Shown here: piece after piece, positions 8,021-17,104 of the stretch
How positions within the stretch are numbered: the stretch's first letter is position 1
How the letters are laid out: the number at the start of each line of letters is the position of its first letter
Source of the DNA: Oxalobacteraceae bacterium OTU3CINTB1
Lineage (GTDB): Bacteria; Pseudomonadota; Gammaproteobacteria; Burkholderiales; Burkholderiaceae_D
Direction of reading: 5' to 3'
Assembly: GCA_024123955.1 (NCBI GenBank)
Contig: CP099652.1
Location: 4,092,001 to 4,156,000, forward strand
Length of the DNA: 64,000 bases
The notes under the pieces: model-generated
The model's database searches: none
The model's input: the letters and a program-made list of their open reading frames with translations, nothing else
What the model was told of the DNA's origin: nothing
Program-made: the position numbers and the translations under genes

Positions 8021-10255
8021 TCACGCCAGCTTGAACGGCATGTCGCGCAGCGGCTTGCCGGTCACGCGCGCCAGCGCATTGGCGAAGGCCGGCCCCAGTG
8101 GCGGCAGGCCCGGCTCGCCGATGCCGGTCGGCGGTTCGGCGCTCGGCACGATATGCACGTCGACCGCCGGCATGCTGGGCATGCGCGGCACCGCGAAATC
8201 GCCGAAATTGCTTTGCTCGACCACGCCATCCTTGAGCGTGATCGCCGCGCCGGGCAGGCACATCGACAAGCCCATCAGCGCCCCGCCCTGCACCTGCGCC
8301 TCGATGCTGCGCGGGTTGACCGCCAGGTTGCAGTGCACGCCGGCGGTGACGCGGTGCAGCACCGGCTCGCCCTCCTTGACCGACGCCTCCACCACATACG
8401 CCACCACGCTGTCGAACGACTCGTGCACCGCCACGCCCCAGGCGCGTCCCGCCGCCAGACGGCGTTTGCCATAGCCGCTCTTGTCGACCGCCAGCTGCAG
8501 CGCGGCGCGGTGGCGCGCCTGCTTCGGGCTGAGAAGACGCATGCGATACGCCACCGGGTCCTGTTTGGTCATGCGCGCGATCTCGTCGATCAGCGTCTCC
8601 ATGACGAAGGCGGTGTGGTTGGAACCAACGCTGCGCCACCACAGGACCGGCACGTTCTGCTTCGGATGGTGCACGGTCAGGCGCATCGGGAATGGGTACG
8701 GATCGCGCATACCTTCGGTGGCGGTGCCGTCGATGCCGTTCTTCACCTGGAACGGCTCGAACGGCGAGCCGGCCGTGATCGACTGGCCGACGATGGCGTG
8801 GTCCCACGCCAGCACGTTGCCGCTGGCGTCGAAGCCGATGTGGGCGCGGTGCAGGTGCATCGGGCGGTAGTAGCCGCCGCGGATGTCGTCCTCGCGGCTC
8901 CACACGGTGCGGATCGGCGCGACCACGCCGGCCGCCCGGGCGGCCTTGGCGATCTCGCACGCCTCCACCACGAAGTCGTTGGTGGGCACGGCGCGGCGGC
9001 CGAAACCACCGCCTGCTACCGCGACGTTCATCTTGACCTTGTCCTGCTTGAGGCCCAGCACGCGCGCGGCGGCGGCCGCGTCGAGGCCCGGCATCTGGGT
9101 GCCGGTCCATATTTCGCCGGTGCCGTCGTCCAACTTGACGGTGCAATTCAGCGGTTCCATCGGCGCGTGGGCGAGATACGGGAACACGAAGTCCGCCTTG
9201 ATGCTCAGCGGCGCGCCGGCCAGCGGCGCCATGTCGGCGTCGAACTTGCGGTTGCCGGGCTGGCCGGCCAGCGCGCGGTACTGGGCGAGCTGCTTTTCGC
9301 TGTCGACCTTTTCGACATCGTCGCTGTTCCACTCCAGTTTCAGGGCGTCGCGCCCGCGCTTGGCGTTCCAGTAGCCATCGGCCACCACGGCCACGCCTTC
9401 CGCGCCACGGTCTAGCGGCACGCGCAGCACCGCGCGCACACCCTTGATGGCGCGCGCGGCGCTGTCGTCGACCGATTTAATGCGGGCGCCGAACACCGGC
9501 GGCCGCGCCACCACCGCCGTCAACTGGCCATCAAGATGGGTATCGATGCCGAACGCCTGCTTGCCGCTGCTCTTGGCCTTGGCGTCGATGCGGCCGGTGG
9601 CGCGGCCGATGATGCGGAAGTCCTTGGGGTCCTTCAGCACCACCTTTTGCGGCACCGGCAGCGCGGCGGCGTCCTGCGCCAGCTCGCCATAGCCTATTTG
9701 ACGCCCGCCCGGCCCCAGCACCTTGCCGGCGCGGGTTTGCAAGGTCGCCACGTCGACGTTCCAGCGTTGCGCGGCGGCCGTCAGCAGCATCGCGCGGGCG
9801 CGCGCGCCCAGTTCGCGGTACTGGGTATAACTGTGCTTGATGGCGCCGGAGCCGCCGGTCATGTGCATGCCGAACACCGGATCGATATACGCCGGATCGT
9901 CGGTGCCCATCCGCGCGGTGACGAGCGCCCAGTCGGCGTCGAGTTCCTCGGCCAGGATCATCGGCAGCCCGGTCTGCACGCCCTGGCCGAATTCGAGCCG
10001 GTTGATGGTGACGGTGACGACGCCGTCCGGCGCGATCCGGACGAAAGCCAGCGGCTGCCCGGTCGGTTTGAGGCCGGTGGCCTCCTGCGCCAGCGTCATG
10101 CCCGGGAACGTCCCCAGCGCCAGGCCGGACAAGCCCATCACCTTGAGGAAGGCGCGGCGCGGAGGACTGGCCGAGGCCAAGACGGTGCCCTGCTCGCGCT
10201 CGATCATGTTTTGCAGCGTGCGCGGCAATTCCATCGGATTGAAGTTGGTCAGCAT
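8021..10255 (-). CDS. iorB: Molybdopterin-binding subunit of an IorAB-type aldehyde/isoquinoline oxidoreductase
   Basis: Large subunit (744 aa) of a xanthine-oxidase-family molybdenum hydroxylase. It has an N-terminal region with ASPPRRAFLKVMGLSGLALGTF, a twin-arginine (Tat) signal at about residues 32-53, so the complex probably works in the periplasm. This is typical of the IorB group, which lacks the separate FAD subunit. Further on are GGFGRRAVPTNDFVVEA, WWRSVGSNHTAFVMET and the C-terminal PTGIGEPGLPPLGPA segment. The latter holds the conserved catalytic glutamate (GEPGxPP) of the family. It follows the 2Fe-2S subunit after 10 bases. The substrate is not readable from the sequence: N-heterocycles or aldehydes are candidates. 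Confidence 0.85.
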   Translation of the reverse strand: MLTNFNPMELPRTLQNMIEREQGTVLASASPPRRAFLKVMGLSGLALGTFPGMTLAQEATGLKPTGQPLAFVRIAPDGVVTVTINRLEFGQGVQTGLPMILAEELDADWALVTARMGTDDPAYIDPVFGMHMTGGSGAIKHSYTQYRELGARARAMLLTAAAQRWNVDVATLQTRAGKVLGPGGRQIGYGELAQDAAALPVPQKVVLKDPKDFRIIGRATGRIDAKAKSSGKQAFGIDTHLDGQLTAVVARPPVFGARIKSVDDSAARAIKGVRAVLRVPLDRGAEGVAVVADGYWNAKRGRDALKLEWNSDDVEKVDSEKQLAQYRALAGQPGNRKFDADMAPLAGAPLSIKADFVFPYLAHAPMEPLNCTVKLDDGTGEIWTGTQMPGLDAAAAARVLGLKQDKVKMNVAVAGGGFGRRAVPTNDFVVEACEIAKAARAAGVVAPIRTVWSREDDIRGGYYRPMHLHRAHIGFDASGNVLAWDHAIVGQSITAGSPFEPFQVKNGIDGTATEGMRDPYPFPMRLTVHHPKQNVPVLWWRSVGSNHTAFVMETLIDEIARMTKQDPVAYRMRLLSPKQARHRAALQLAVDKSGYGKRRLAAGRAWGVAVHESFDSVVAYVVEASVKEGEPVLHRVTAGVHCNLAVNPRSIEAQVQGGALMGLSMCLPGAAITLKDGVVEQSNFGDFAVPRMPSMPAVDVHIVPSAEPPTGIGEPGLPPLGPAFANALARVTGKPLRDMPFKLA

Positions 10256-10265
10256 GATGGTTCCT

Positions 10266-10739
10266 TTAAGCGAGGGTGCGGGCGGCGTCGGCGACGGCGG
10301 CGCGGATGCGGGCGTAAGTGCCGCAACGGCAAATATTGCCGGCCATGGCGGACTCGATCTCGGCGACGGTCGGCTGCTTCCCGCGCGGCAGCGTTTTGAG
10401 GAAGGCGATCGCGCTCATGATCTGGCCGCTCTGGCAGTAGCCGCACTGCGCGACATCGTGCTTGACCCAGGCCGCGTGCACGGCCTTGCCGACGCGGTCG
10501 CTGCCGTCGGTGGCCGCTTCGATGGTGGTGATCTTCTTGCCGTCGGCGGCGGAGACGGGCGTGACGCACGAGCGGATCGCCTGGCCGTCGAGGTGCACGG
10601 TGCAGGCGCCGCACAGCGCCGCGCCACAGCCGAACTTGGTGCCGGTCAGACCGAGCGTGTCACGCAGCGCCCACAGGATGGGCGTGTCGGCGTCGACATC
10701 GATGTCGCGCGCGTTGCCGTTGACATTGAGGGTGGTCAT
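10266..10739 (-). CDS. iorA: [2Fe-2S] subunit of the IorAB-type oxidoreductase
   Basis: Small electron-transfer subunit (157 aa) with two 2Fe-2S clusters. The plant-ferredoxin-like domain has CGAALCGACTVHLDG preceded by GTKFGCG (first cluster), and the helical domain has CGYCQSGQIM and NICRCGTY (second cluster). This is the standard arrangement of CoxS/IorA proteins. It lies first in a two-gene operon with the molybdopterin subunit. No FAD subunit gene is adjacent, consistent with the IorAB type that passes electrons to cytochromes. Its ribosome binding site GGAG (minus strand of 10751-10754) abuts one arm of an inverted repeat. Confidence 0.9.
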   Translation of the reverse strand: MTTLNVNGNARDIDVDADTPILWALRDTLGLTGTKFGCGAALCGACTVHLDGQAIRSCVTPVSAADGKKITTIEAATDGSDRVGKAVHAAWVKHDVAQCGYCQSGQIMSAIAFLKTLPRGKQPTVAEIESAMAGNICRCGTYARIRAAVADAARTLA

Positions 10740-10751
10740 GGTAAGCGTATC

Positions 10752-10775
10752 TCCAGTGAAATTTTATCCACTGGA
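10752..10775 (-). promoter_or_regulatory. Inverted repeat in the iorA leader, next to the RBS
   Basis: TCCAGTG (10752-10758) and CACTGGA (10769-10775) form a perfect 7-bp inverted repeat with a 10-base AT-rich spacer. It starts 13 bases upstream of the iorA ATG, and one arm overlaps the probable Shine-Dalgarno GGAG. It could be a repressor site or an RNA hairpin affecting translation start. Confidence 0.4.
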
Positions 10776-10892
10776 AGTATGACTTTGGCGGTCCTGAAAC
10801 CGGTTGCCGAATCCGACCGATATCTTGCCTAAAGCGATGGTTTTCCATCCGCCTGCCGTATCCTGTTCAATCAAAAACCAGCAGCAAGCTGA

Positions 10893-12575
10893 TCATGGCA
10901 TGGCGAGCCCAAGGCCGTCGGCGACCTGTTCGCGCAGCACGAACTTTTGTATCTTGCCGGTCACCGTCATCGGGAAGGCGTCGACGAACACGATATAGCG
11001 CGGCACCTTGTAGTAGGCGATCTGCCCTTCGCAGAAGGCGCGGATCTCGTCGGCGTCGGCCTGCATGCCCGGCCGCAGGATAACGCAGGCGCACAGCTCC
11101 TCGCCGTATTTTTTATCGGGCACGCCGACGCACTGCACGTCCTGGATTTTGGGGTGCCGGTACAGAAACTCCTCGACCTCGCGCGGATAGATATTCTCGC
11201 CGCCGCGAATGACCATGTCCTTAGAGCGGCCGACGATGGTGGCATAGCCATCTTCGTCGATGACGGCCAGGTCGCCGGTATGCATCCAGCGCGCCGCGTC
11301 GATGGTTTCGCGGGTCTTTTCGTCGTCGCCCCAATAGCCGAGCATGACCGAGTAGCCGCGCGTGAGCAGCTCGCCCTTGACGCCGCGCGGCACGATGCGG
11401 CCGGAGCCGTCGACGATCTTGACCTCCAGATGCGGATGCACCCGGCCGATGGTGGCCACGCGCAACGCGACCGGGTCGTCGATCGAACTTTGGAAGCTGA
11501 CCGGCGACGTCTCGGTCATGCCGTAGGCGATGGTGATCTCGCTCATGTGCATGGTGCCGATGACCCGGTTCATCACCTCGGTCGGGCAAGGCGAGCCGGC
11601 CATGATGCCGGTGCGCAAGGTCGACAAGTCATAGTGGCCGAACTCCGGATGGTCGAGGATGGCGATGAACATCGTCGGCACGCCGTGCAAGGCCGTGCAG
11701 CGTTCGGCCTGCACCGTCTCCAGCACCGCCTTGGGATCGAAACCCTCGCCGGGAAACACCATGGCGGCGCCGTGCGTGACGCAGGCCAGGTTGCCCAGCA
11801 CCATGCCGAAGCAGTGGTACAGCGGCACCGGGATACACAGCCGGTCGTCGGCGTCCAGGCGCATCGCCTCGCCGATGAAGAAGCCGTTGTTGAGGATGTT
11901 GTGGTGGGTCAGGGTCGCGCCCTTGGGCGCGCCGGTGGTGCCGGAGGTGAACTGGATGTTGACCGGGTCGTCGAACTGCAGCCCGTGCTCCACCCGCGCC
12001 AGGTGCGCGAGCTGTTCGTCGGTGGGCGGCGCGAGCAACGCGCTGAAGTTGAACATGCCCTCAGTGAGCTCATCGCCCAGCCGGATCACATGCCGCAGAT
12101 GCGGCAGCCGGTCGGATTGCAGCGCGCCGGGCTTGGCGTGGTGGATGGCCGGCACGACGTCGCGCACGATGGCGATGTAGTCGCTGGACTTGAACGCCGG
12201 CGCCAGGATCAGCGCGCTGCATTGGACTTTGTCGAGCACGTATTCGAGCTCCGAACGCCGGTACGATGGATTGATGTTCACCATGATGAGACCGGCCCTG
12301 GCGGTGGCGAACTGCACCAGTACCCACTCGGCGCAGTTCTGCGACCAGATGCCGACGCGGTCGCCCGGCCGCAGGCCCAGCCTGAGCAAGCCGGCGGCGA
12401 CGCGGGTCACCCGTTCGTCGAACTCGCGGTAGCTCCAGCGGACGTTTTGATGCGGCACCACCACGGCGTCGCTGTCGCCGTGGCGCGCGGCGACCGAGGC
12501 CAGATACGGGCCGATCGTCACACCGATGAGCGGCACGTCATGGGCGCCGTGAACGTAGCTCAAATTTTGCTGCAT
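10893..12575 (-). CDS. AMP-forming acyl-CoA synthetase
   Basis: Activates a carboxylic acid to its CoA thioester through an acyl-adenylate (560 aa). The P-loop-like motif is [19 protein letters not shown] (residues about 205-223). The A5 region is [14 protein letters not shown] and the A8 motif [22 protein letters not shown]. The C-terminal catalytic lysine is in [10 protein letters not shown]. The overall style is that of medium/long-chain acyl-CoA synthetases of the ACSF2/FadD type. The ATG at 12575 is preceded by GAGGAG at good spacing. It is monocistronic here. The palindrome at 12644-12663 sits 69 bases upstream and suggests fatty-acid or branched-chain amino-acid control. Substrate chain length cannot be told. 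Confidence 0.88.
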   Translation of the reverse strand: MQQNLSYVHGAHDVPLIGVTIGPYLASVAARHGDSDAVVVPHQNVRWSYREFDERVTRVAAGLLRLGLRPGDRVGIWSQNCAEWVLVQFATARAGLIMVNINPSYRRSELEYVLDKVQCSALILAPAFKSSDYIAIVRDVVPAIHHAKPGALQSDRLPHLRHVIRLGDELTEGMFNFSALLAPPTDEQLAHLARVEHGLQFDDPVNIQFTSGTTGAPKGATLTHHNILNNGFFIGEAMRLDADDRLCIPVPLYHCFGMVLGNLACVTHGAAMVFPGEGFDPKAVLETVQAERCTALHGVPTMFIAILDHPEFGHYDLSTLRTGIMAGSPCPTEVMNRVIGTMHMSEITIAYGMTETSPVSFQSSIDDPVALRVATIGRVHPHLEVKIVDGSGRIVPRGVKGELLTRGYSVMLGYWGDDEKTRETIDAARWMHTGDLAVIDEDGYATIVGRSKDMVIRGGENIYPREVEEFLYRHPKIQDVQCVGVPDKKYGEELCACVILRPGMQADADEIRAFCEGQIAYYKVPRYIVFVDAFPMTVTGKIQKFVLREQVADGLGLAMP

Positions 12576-12643
12576 AAAAATCTCCTCGTGGCCAGGTACC
12601 AGTCATTTTGTGAACTGCGCTTGCAATGATTGCTGGTCGATTT

Positions 12644-12663
12644 TTACGTTTACGTAAACGTAA
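12644..12663 (-). promoter_or_regulatory. 20-bp perfect palindrome upstream of acyl-CoA synthetase (possible LiuR-type operator)
   Basis: TTACGTTTAC followed by its exact reverse complement makes a 20-bp perfect palindrome. On the minus strand it is directly preceded by TTGACT, a fair -35 hexamer sharing one base with it (12663-12668). That would place the operator in the -35/-10 spacer, as in MerR-family control. The core ACGTTTACGTAAACGT resembles, as I recall them, operators of LiuR (MerR family) that govern leucine and isovalerate catabolism in proteobacteria. A TetR-type regulator is the alternative. Confidence 0.55.
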
Positions 12664-12887
12664 GTCAACAATCAGCGTAGCACAGAAGTTTTGACCGCAT
12701 TGCCAATGCGGCGACAATCGGACGGTGGTTTGGTAGTTGTTTTAGTGCAACGTTTAAACTTCTACGACGTTAATTGTCGAGGCTGTTACATTTCCGGGCC
12801 GATGTACCGACTACGATGGGACACACGCTCAAAAAACGGTCGCCGTGCTGACGCAAAGACCATAAAGACAACCTCAAGGAGACGAGT

Positions 12888-13352
12888 ATGAAACAACTGC
12901 TGAAGTCGATGTCCGTCGCGGCCTGCGTGCTGGCCCTGCACATTCCGGTGCTGGCGGCAGACGACCGGGGCACGGCGGCCGAGGCCACCGCGCTGGTGCA
13001 ACGCGCCGCCGAATATCTGAAGGCCAACGGTCCGGCGAAATCCTACGCCGCCTTCAACGACACGGCAGGCCCGTTCAAGGACCGCGACTTGTACGTGTTC
13101 GTCATGGACATGAACGGCAAGATGCTCTCGCACGGCGCTAACGCCAAGCTGATCGGCAAGGACTTGACCGCCCTGAAGGATTCGGACGACAAGCTCTTCA
13201 TCAAGATGATGCTCGACGTCGCCAAGGCCAAGGGCAAAGGCTGGGTCGACTACAAATGGCCGCATCCGGTCACCAAGGCGATCGAACCGAAATCGACCTA
13301 TGTCGAGAAGGTCGACGAGCTGGTGATCGGCTGCGGCATCTATAAACAATAA
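12888..13352 (+). CDS. Secreted single-Cache domain protein
   Basis: Small exported protein of 154 aa. Residues 1-24 form a Sec signal peptide (MKQLLKSMSVAACVLALHIP, then VLA/A). The rest is a single Cache-type sensor fold (sCache_2), recognisable from DLYVFVMDMNGKMLSHGANAKLIGKDL and GKGWVDYKWPHPVTKAIEPKSTYVEKV. Such domains bind small carboxylates or amines and usually sit in chemoreceptors and kinases. Here there is no membrane or signalling part, so it may act as a periplasmic ligand-binding partner. A good AAGGAG ribosome site precedes the ATG. It converges on the AraC gene 8 bases beyond its stop; the ligand and partner are unknown. Confidence 0.8.
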   Translation: MKQLLKSMSVAACVLALHIPVLAADDRGTAAEATALVQRAAEYLKANGPAKSYAAFNDTAGPFKDRDLYVFVMDMNGKMLSHGANAKLIGKDLTALKDSDDKLFIKMMLDVAKAKGKGWVDYKWPHPVTKAIEPKSTYVEKVDELVIGCGIYKQ

Positions 13353-13360
13353 ACGGGCCG

Positions 13361-14266
13361 TCATGACTCCTGCAGGCGCCGGATGTCCCTCAGCGGCGGC
13401 GCGCCGAACAGCCGCGTGTACTCGCGGCTGAACTGGGAGGCGCTCTCGTAGCCCACCCGCACGGCGGCGCTGCCGGCGTCGATATCCTCGTTCAGCATCA
13501 ATTGCCGCGCGTCCTGCAAGCGCAGCTGTTTCAAGTATTGCAGGGGGCTCATGCCCGCCACCTCTCGGAAGTGCTGGCGGAAAGTGGACGGGCTCATGTG
13601 CGCCTGCGTGGCCAGGTCGTCCATCGGAAAATTCTTCGTGAAATGCTGTTTCAGCCAGGCGATCACTCTGGCGATCTGCTGGCTCGGCGAGCCGGCCATG
13701 ACCAGGCGGCGCAAGGTCGGACCGTGTTCGCCCGTGAGCAGGCGGACGGCAATCTCCTGCTGCACCAGCGGTGCCACCAGCGGTACCAGTGCCGGCTCGC
13801 GCAGCAGGCGCAGCAGCTGGATCAACGCGCGCCGCAGGCCGGCGTCCGGCGTGGCGACCGTCAGCCCCAAGGACGAGCCGGTCGTCGCCGGCGTGGGGAA
13901 ATCCATGGTGGCGGCCACCTGCCCGATCACGCGGGCATCGAGTTGCAGCCATAGGCCCAGATACGGCTCGGCCAGGCTGGCGCTCGTCACATAAGTAACC
14001 ACCGGCAGGTCGACCGAGGTCACCAGGGTTTGCCCCGGCTTGAAGTCGTAGATGTCGGTCCCCAGTGTCACCCGCTTTTCGCCCCGCACCGCCATGCCCA
14101 AGCCCATGCCTAAAATGCAGGGCATCGGGTCGGTCGCGGCGCTGCGCCGGTACACCATGAGCTCGGGCACCGGGGTGGCGTAGTCGCCATCGGTTTGGGC
14201 AATCTCACTGATCAGTTCGGCCAAATCGTCTTCCGCCGCCGACGGCTTTTCCACTCCAACATTCAT
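13361..14266 (-). CDS. AraC-family transcriptional regulator
   Basis: 301-aa regulator. The N-terminal half (about 20-170) is an AraC_N cupin-like domain of the YqhC type, with the characteristic VYRRSAATDPMPCILGMGLGMAVRGEKRV start. The C-terminal half (about 200-300) has two helix-turn-helix motifs, MDDLATQAHMSPSTFRQHFRE and AVRVGYESASQFSREYTRLFG. It is divergent from the MdaB-like quinone reductase with a 188-base intergenic region. This is the usual arrangement for a YqhC-like regulator that responds to aldehydes or electrophiles and controls its neighbour. That regulatory link is inference. Confidence 0.88.
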   Translation of the reverse strand: MNVGVEKPSAAEDDLAELISEIAQTDGDYATPVPELMVYRRSAATDPMPCILGMGLGMAVRGEKRVTLGTDIYDFKPGQTLVTSVDLPVVTYVTSASLAEPYLGLWLQLDARVIGQVAATMDFPTPATTGSSLGLTVATPDAGLRRALIQLLRLLREPALVPLVAPLVQQEIAVRLLTGEHGPTLRRLVMAGSPSQQIARVIAWLKQHFTKNFPMDDLATQAHMSPSTFRQHFREVAGMSPLQYLKQLRLQDARQLMLNEDIDAGSAAVRVGYESASQFSREYTRLFGAPPLRDIRRLQES

Positions 14267-14454
14267 CGCATCCTCGCGTTCAAGCCAACCTCCCGGAGCG
14301 TAGCACGGCTTGCGGGCCGGTTTTCCGGCCTGCGCGACGACTCGTCAAATCAGGCAAAAAGCCCATCGGATCCGGCAACCGGTTTTCACCGGCGCGGCGC
14401 CACAATGTCGGCACTCAGCAACAATCACCGCCACGGCCACCGACAGGATCAACG

Positions 14455-15060
14455 ATGAAAAAAGTACTAATTATTAATGCGCACCAGTTTTACGAAGGCT
14501 TCGCCCCGGGCAAGTTGAACCAGAAGATGGCCGGCGTCATCAAGGAAGAAATGGCGCAACGGGGTTACGAAATCGTGGAAACGTCGATACAGGAAGGCTA
14601 CGATATCGCCGGGGAAGTGCAAAAACACGTCGACGCCGACCTGATCGTGCTGCAAACGCCGGTCTACTGGTTCGGCACGCCGTGGATCTACAAGAAATAT
14701 GTCGACGAGGTGTTCACCGCTGGCCTGGTGCACCAGAGTTTGCTGACCGACGACGGACGCACCCGCGACGATCCGAGCAAGCAGTACGGCAGCGGCGGCA
14801 AGATGCACGGCAAAAAGTACATGCTGTCGCTGACGTGGAACGCGCCTGCGGCGGCCTTCGGCGACCCTCGCCAATCGCTGTTCGATGGAAAAAGCGTGGA
14901 CGATGTCTTTGTCGCCAACACCGCCAACTACAAGTTCTGCGGTGCCGAGATCCTGCCCTCCTTCTCCTGTTTTGACGTGGTGAAGCAGGCCGATGTCGAA
15001 GGCGATGTCGCGCGGCTGCGCAAACACCTCGCCGGGATCGGATTCGACGACCATCTCTGA
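14455..15060 (+). CDS. mdaB: NAD(P)H:quinone oxidoreductase, MdaB-like flavodoxin-fold protein
   Basis: Flavodoxin-fold FAD enzyme (201 aa) that reduces quinones by two electrons, so protecting against redox cycling. It starts MKKVLIINAHQFYEGFAPGK. It contains ADLIVLQTPVYWFGTPWIYKKYVDEVF, the flavin-contacting segment typical of MdaB, and SLTWNAPAAAFGDP. The length fits MdaB (about 193 aa in E. coli). It is divergent from an AraC regulator. The 186-base upstream region presumably carries its promoter, but I see no convincing -35/-10 pair. Confidence 0.88.
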   Translation: MKKVLIINAHQFYEGFAPGKLNQKMAGVIKEEMAQRGYEIVETSIQEGYDIAGEVQKHVDADLIVLQTPVYWFGTPWIYKKYVDEVFTAGLVHQSLLTDDGRTRDDPSKQYGSGGKMHGKKYMLSLTWNAPAAAFGDPRQSLFDGKSVDDVFVANTANYKFCGAEILPSFSCFDVVKQADVEGDVARLRKHLAGIGFDDHL

Positions 15061-15105
15061 TGCGCTCTCCAGCACTCCGACACTTGCCGAGGAATATCGC
15101 GCGGC

Positions 15106-16788
15106 CTATTCAACTTCCAATTCGATGGAATCATTCTGCTGCTCGTCCGCCGCAGCCATCTGATAGTTCAGCCATTCATTCGCCACGGCGGGACTCTCTG
15201 CGAGGCGCTTCTCGAGCGCGATAGTTTCGCGGAACTCCGCTGCGATCGCAGCCATCGTCCAGCTTGCATTGACACCTTGATGATCAAGATAACCGCGAAT
15301 TTCACTGAGCGGCACCTTAAAGAATTCCTTACGTGGATTGACCTTGTTGACTTGTGCGCGCACGAACACTTTGTGCAACTGCGCCTCCAGACGCGGAGCG
15401 TCCTCCGACCAAATCATCGCGTGTACATCGAAGCTGAACGGGACGCTCGCATCCCCCAGTTCCTTAACGCGGTCAAGTGGCTCAAGTCGACGCGTCATGC
15501 CAAGCTTGTACATGTGTTCGCCGAAGCTGCCAACGTTCGATATGACATAGACGTGGCCGGCCTTCGTTTGCTGAGCCATCGAGAGGGCTCGTTGCCCCCG
15601 CGATTCGGCTTCTGAAAGTTTGGCTTGCAGCTCAAGAAGCTGTGCCTCAAAGACCGATCGCTGCTCGTCATTCGCCTTCGCTACCTGCGCCTGGACGCGC
15701 GCCATCGCCTTCTGAAGCGCCTCCTCCTCTTTTTCGGCGTTCCGCAACGCGCGCTCAATCTCGCGCCGCGCCTTTTCCTCTTCACGGATCTGCTCGCGAA
15801 TGCGTCGCTGTTCCTCCTTGTCTCGTTCTTTGAGCGCCTGAACCAGGCTCGCATAACGGAGTTCATCAAGTCGGGTCGACAGGAAGGACTCACTCACCCG
15901 AGCATTGCGGAATGCTCCGCCATTGTGGTTGACCATCGCGTATGCATCGCGTATCTGCTGATCCAAGGTTCCGAAGTTGTCAGACTTTACCCGCGACAGA
16001 ATAGAATCTACACGTCCGTTGAACGCGTCAATGACAAAACGGATGGCGGTATCGCGCCTGTGTGGCTCAACATAGTCGCAAATCGCAGCCTGCTTCTCCT
16101 CGACCATGCGTTTGGTGCGTTCCCGCGAAAGACGCAATTGCTGTCCGGCGTCCTCAAAGCCGTATTCCTCTGCAAGATCATCTAGAAGACTGAACGACGG
16201 CTGTAGATATCGATCACCATATCCCTCGACGACATTGCGCATCGCATTAGCGACCTTGGCGATCGAATCGGCCTCGTTCAACGCTCTGAACGCATCACCG
16301 GCGATTTCTTGCGCCCTCTCCTTGGCCGCCAGGACGATGCTCTCCGACTGCCGGGCCGCGTTAGCGAGAAGAGATTCGGCCTCTTGCTTGCGGGTTCGGC
16401 TCGCGTTTTCGGCAAATGATCTAAGATTTGCGGCTTCGACTTGCGCTGCAGCCATGACTGCAGCGGCGCGCTGGCCGGCATCTTTCTCCACCTGCCGCGC
16501 ATCCGCTTGCGCATTCGCAAAAAACTCGGAGGCCTGGATACGGATCTCCTCGGCCTTGCGGCTTGCGTCGCGAACTTGCTTGAAGGGCGATAACGACGCA
16601 ATCTCTGCTTGGCTAGCGGCGTTTGCAGTATCGAACGCGCGGCGCATTTGCGCCACCTCTCGATCGTGCTCAGCGTTCGCCGCCGCGTGCGACGTCTCGG
16701 CTGCATGGATTTTTGCTATCGACCGACGGCGCTCATAAAACAAGACTCCAATCAATACGAAGCAAATAAGAGATAGCGCAAAGCTCAT
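15106..16788 (-). CDS. Membrane-anchored coiled-coil DUF4041 protein with C-terminal GIY-YIG (T5orf172) domain
   Basis: 560-aa protein with a clear layered plan. Residues 2-18 are hydrophobic, a signal anchor. Residues 25-170 are Ala/Glu/Arg-rich coiled coil, and about 175-320 match the DUF4041 region (YLQPSFSLLDDLAEEYGFED, then the NFGTLDQQIRDAYAMVN part). A second very charged coiled coil covers 318-405. Residues 411-500 are a GIY-YIG nuclease-like domain of the T5orf172/Mug113 family: GHVYVI (411-416), KLGMTRR, R440 and E468 in APRLEAQLHKVF. The catalytic Arg and Glu positions appear intact. Such proteins occur in phages and accessory islands; the cellular function is unknown. Base composition looks less GC-rich than the neighbours. 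Preceded by the HigBA-like remnant. Confidence 0.8.
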   Translation of the reverse strand: MSFALSLICFVLIGVLFYERRRSIAKIHAAETSHAAANAEHDREVAQMRRAFDTANAASQAEIASLSPFKQVRDASRKAEEIRIQASEFFANAQADARQVEKDAGQRAAAVMAAAQVEAANLRSFAENASRTRKQEAESLLANAARQSESIVLAAKERAQEIAGDAFRALNEADSIAKVANAMRNVVEGYGDRYLQPSFSLLDDLAEEYGFEDAGQQLRLSRERTKRMVEEKQAAICDYVEPHRRDTAIRFVIDAFNGRVDSILSRVKSDNFGTLDQQIRDAYAMVNHNGGAFRNARVSESFLSTRLDELRYASLVQALKERDKEEQRRIREQIREEEKARREIERALRNAEKEEEALQKAMARVQAQVAKANDEQRSVFEAQLLELQAKLSEAESRGQRALSMAQQTKAGHVYVISNVGSFGEHMYKLGMTRRLEPLDRVKELGDASVPFSFDVHAMIWSEDAPRLEAQLHKVFVRAQVNKVNPRKEFFKVPLSEIRGYLDHQGVNASWTMAAIAAEFRETIALEKRLAESPAVANEWLNYQMAAADEQQNDSIELEVE

Positions 16789-16942
16789 CGTGGCCTTTTG
16801 TTATGAAATTTTAAAGGTCACATGATACCGAGCAATTCAAAGCGGATTCTCGCCAATTGTTACAGATGGGAAAATGATGAGTGCAAATCGGAACAACTTT
16901 TCCTGTGCGGTTTCGAAAGCGTGTAACATATAATCCACAATT

Positions 16943-17104
16943 GAGCTGCGCATCGATCACGGCCCCGGCTACCGTGTTTACTATGCTAGAGCCGGAGAAA
17001 AACTTTTGCTGATACTGGCCGGTGGCGATAAACGCAAGCAGCAGACGGACATCGATACTGCGGTCGCATATTGGAAAGATTGGAATAGGAGAACCGCATC
17101 GTGA
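16943..17104 (+). pseudogene. HigB/RelE-type toxin remnant lacking its N-terminus
   Basis: The reading frame from 16943 gives ELRIDHGPGYRVYYARAG, then a KLLLILAGGDKRKQQ segment and AYWKDWNRR. This is the conserved C-terminal half of RelE/HigB-type addiction module killer proteins of about 100 aa. In frame, a TAA stop lies at 16931-16933, only 9 bases before the first recognisable residue, and there is no ATG, GTG or TTG start in between. Upstream DNA shows no N-terminal half. The gene is therefore 5'-truncated and presumably inactive. Its TGA (17102-17104) overlaps the antitoxin start as GTGA, as in intact modules. Confidence 0.75.

Noticed and set aside
12691..12891. A 66-codon frame in the gap before the Cache protein
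   Set aside because: No ribosome site and no recognisable sequence; it crosses the AT-rich promoter region and overlaps the next start.
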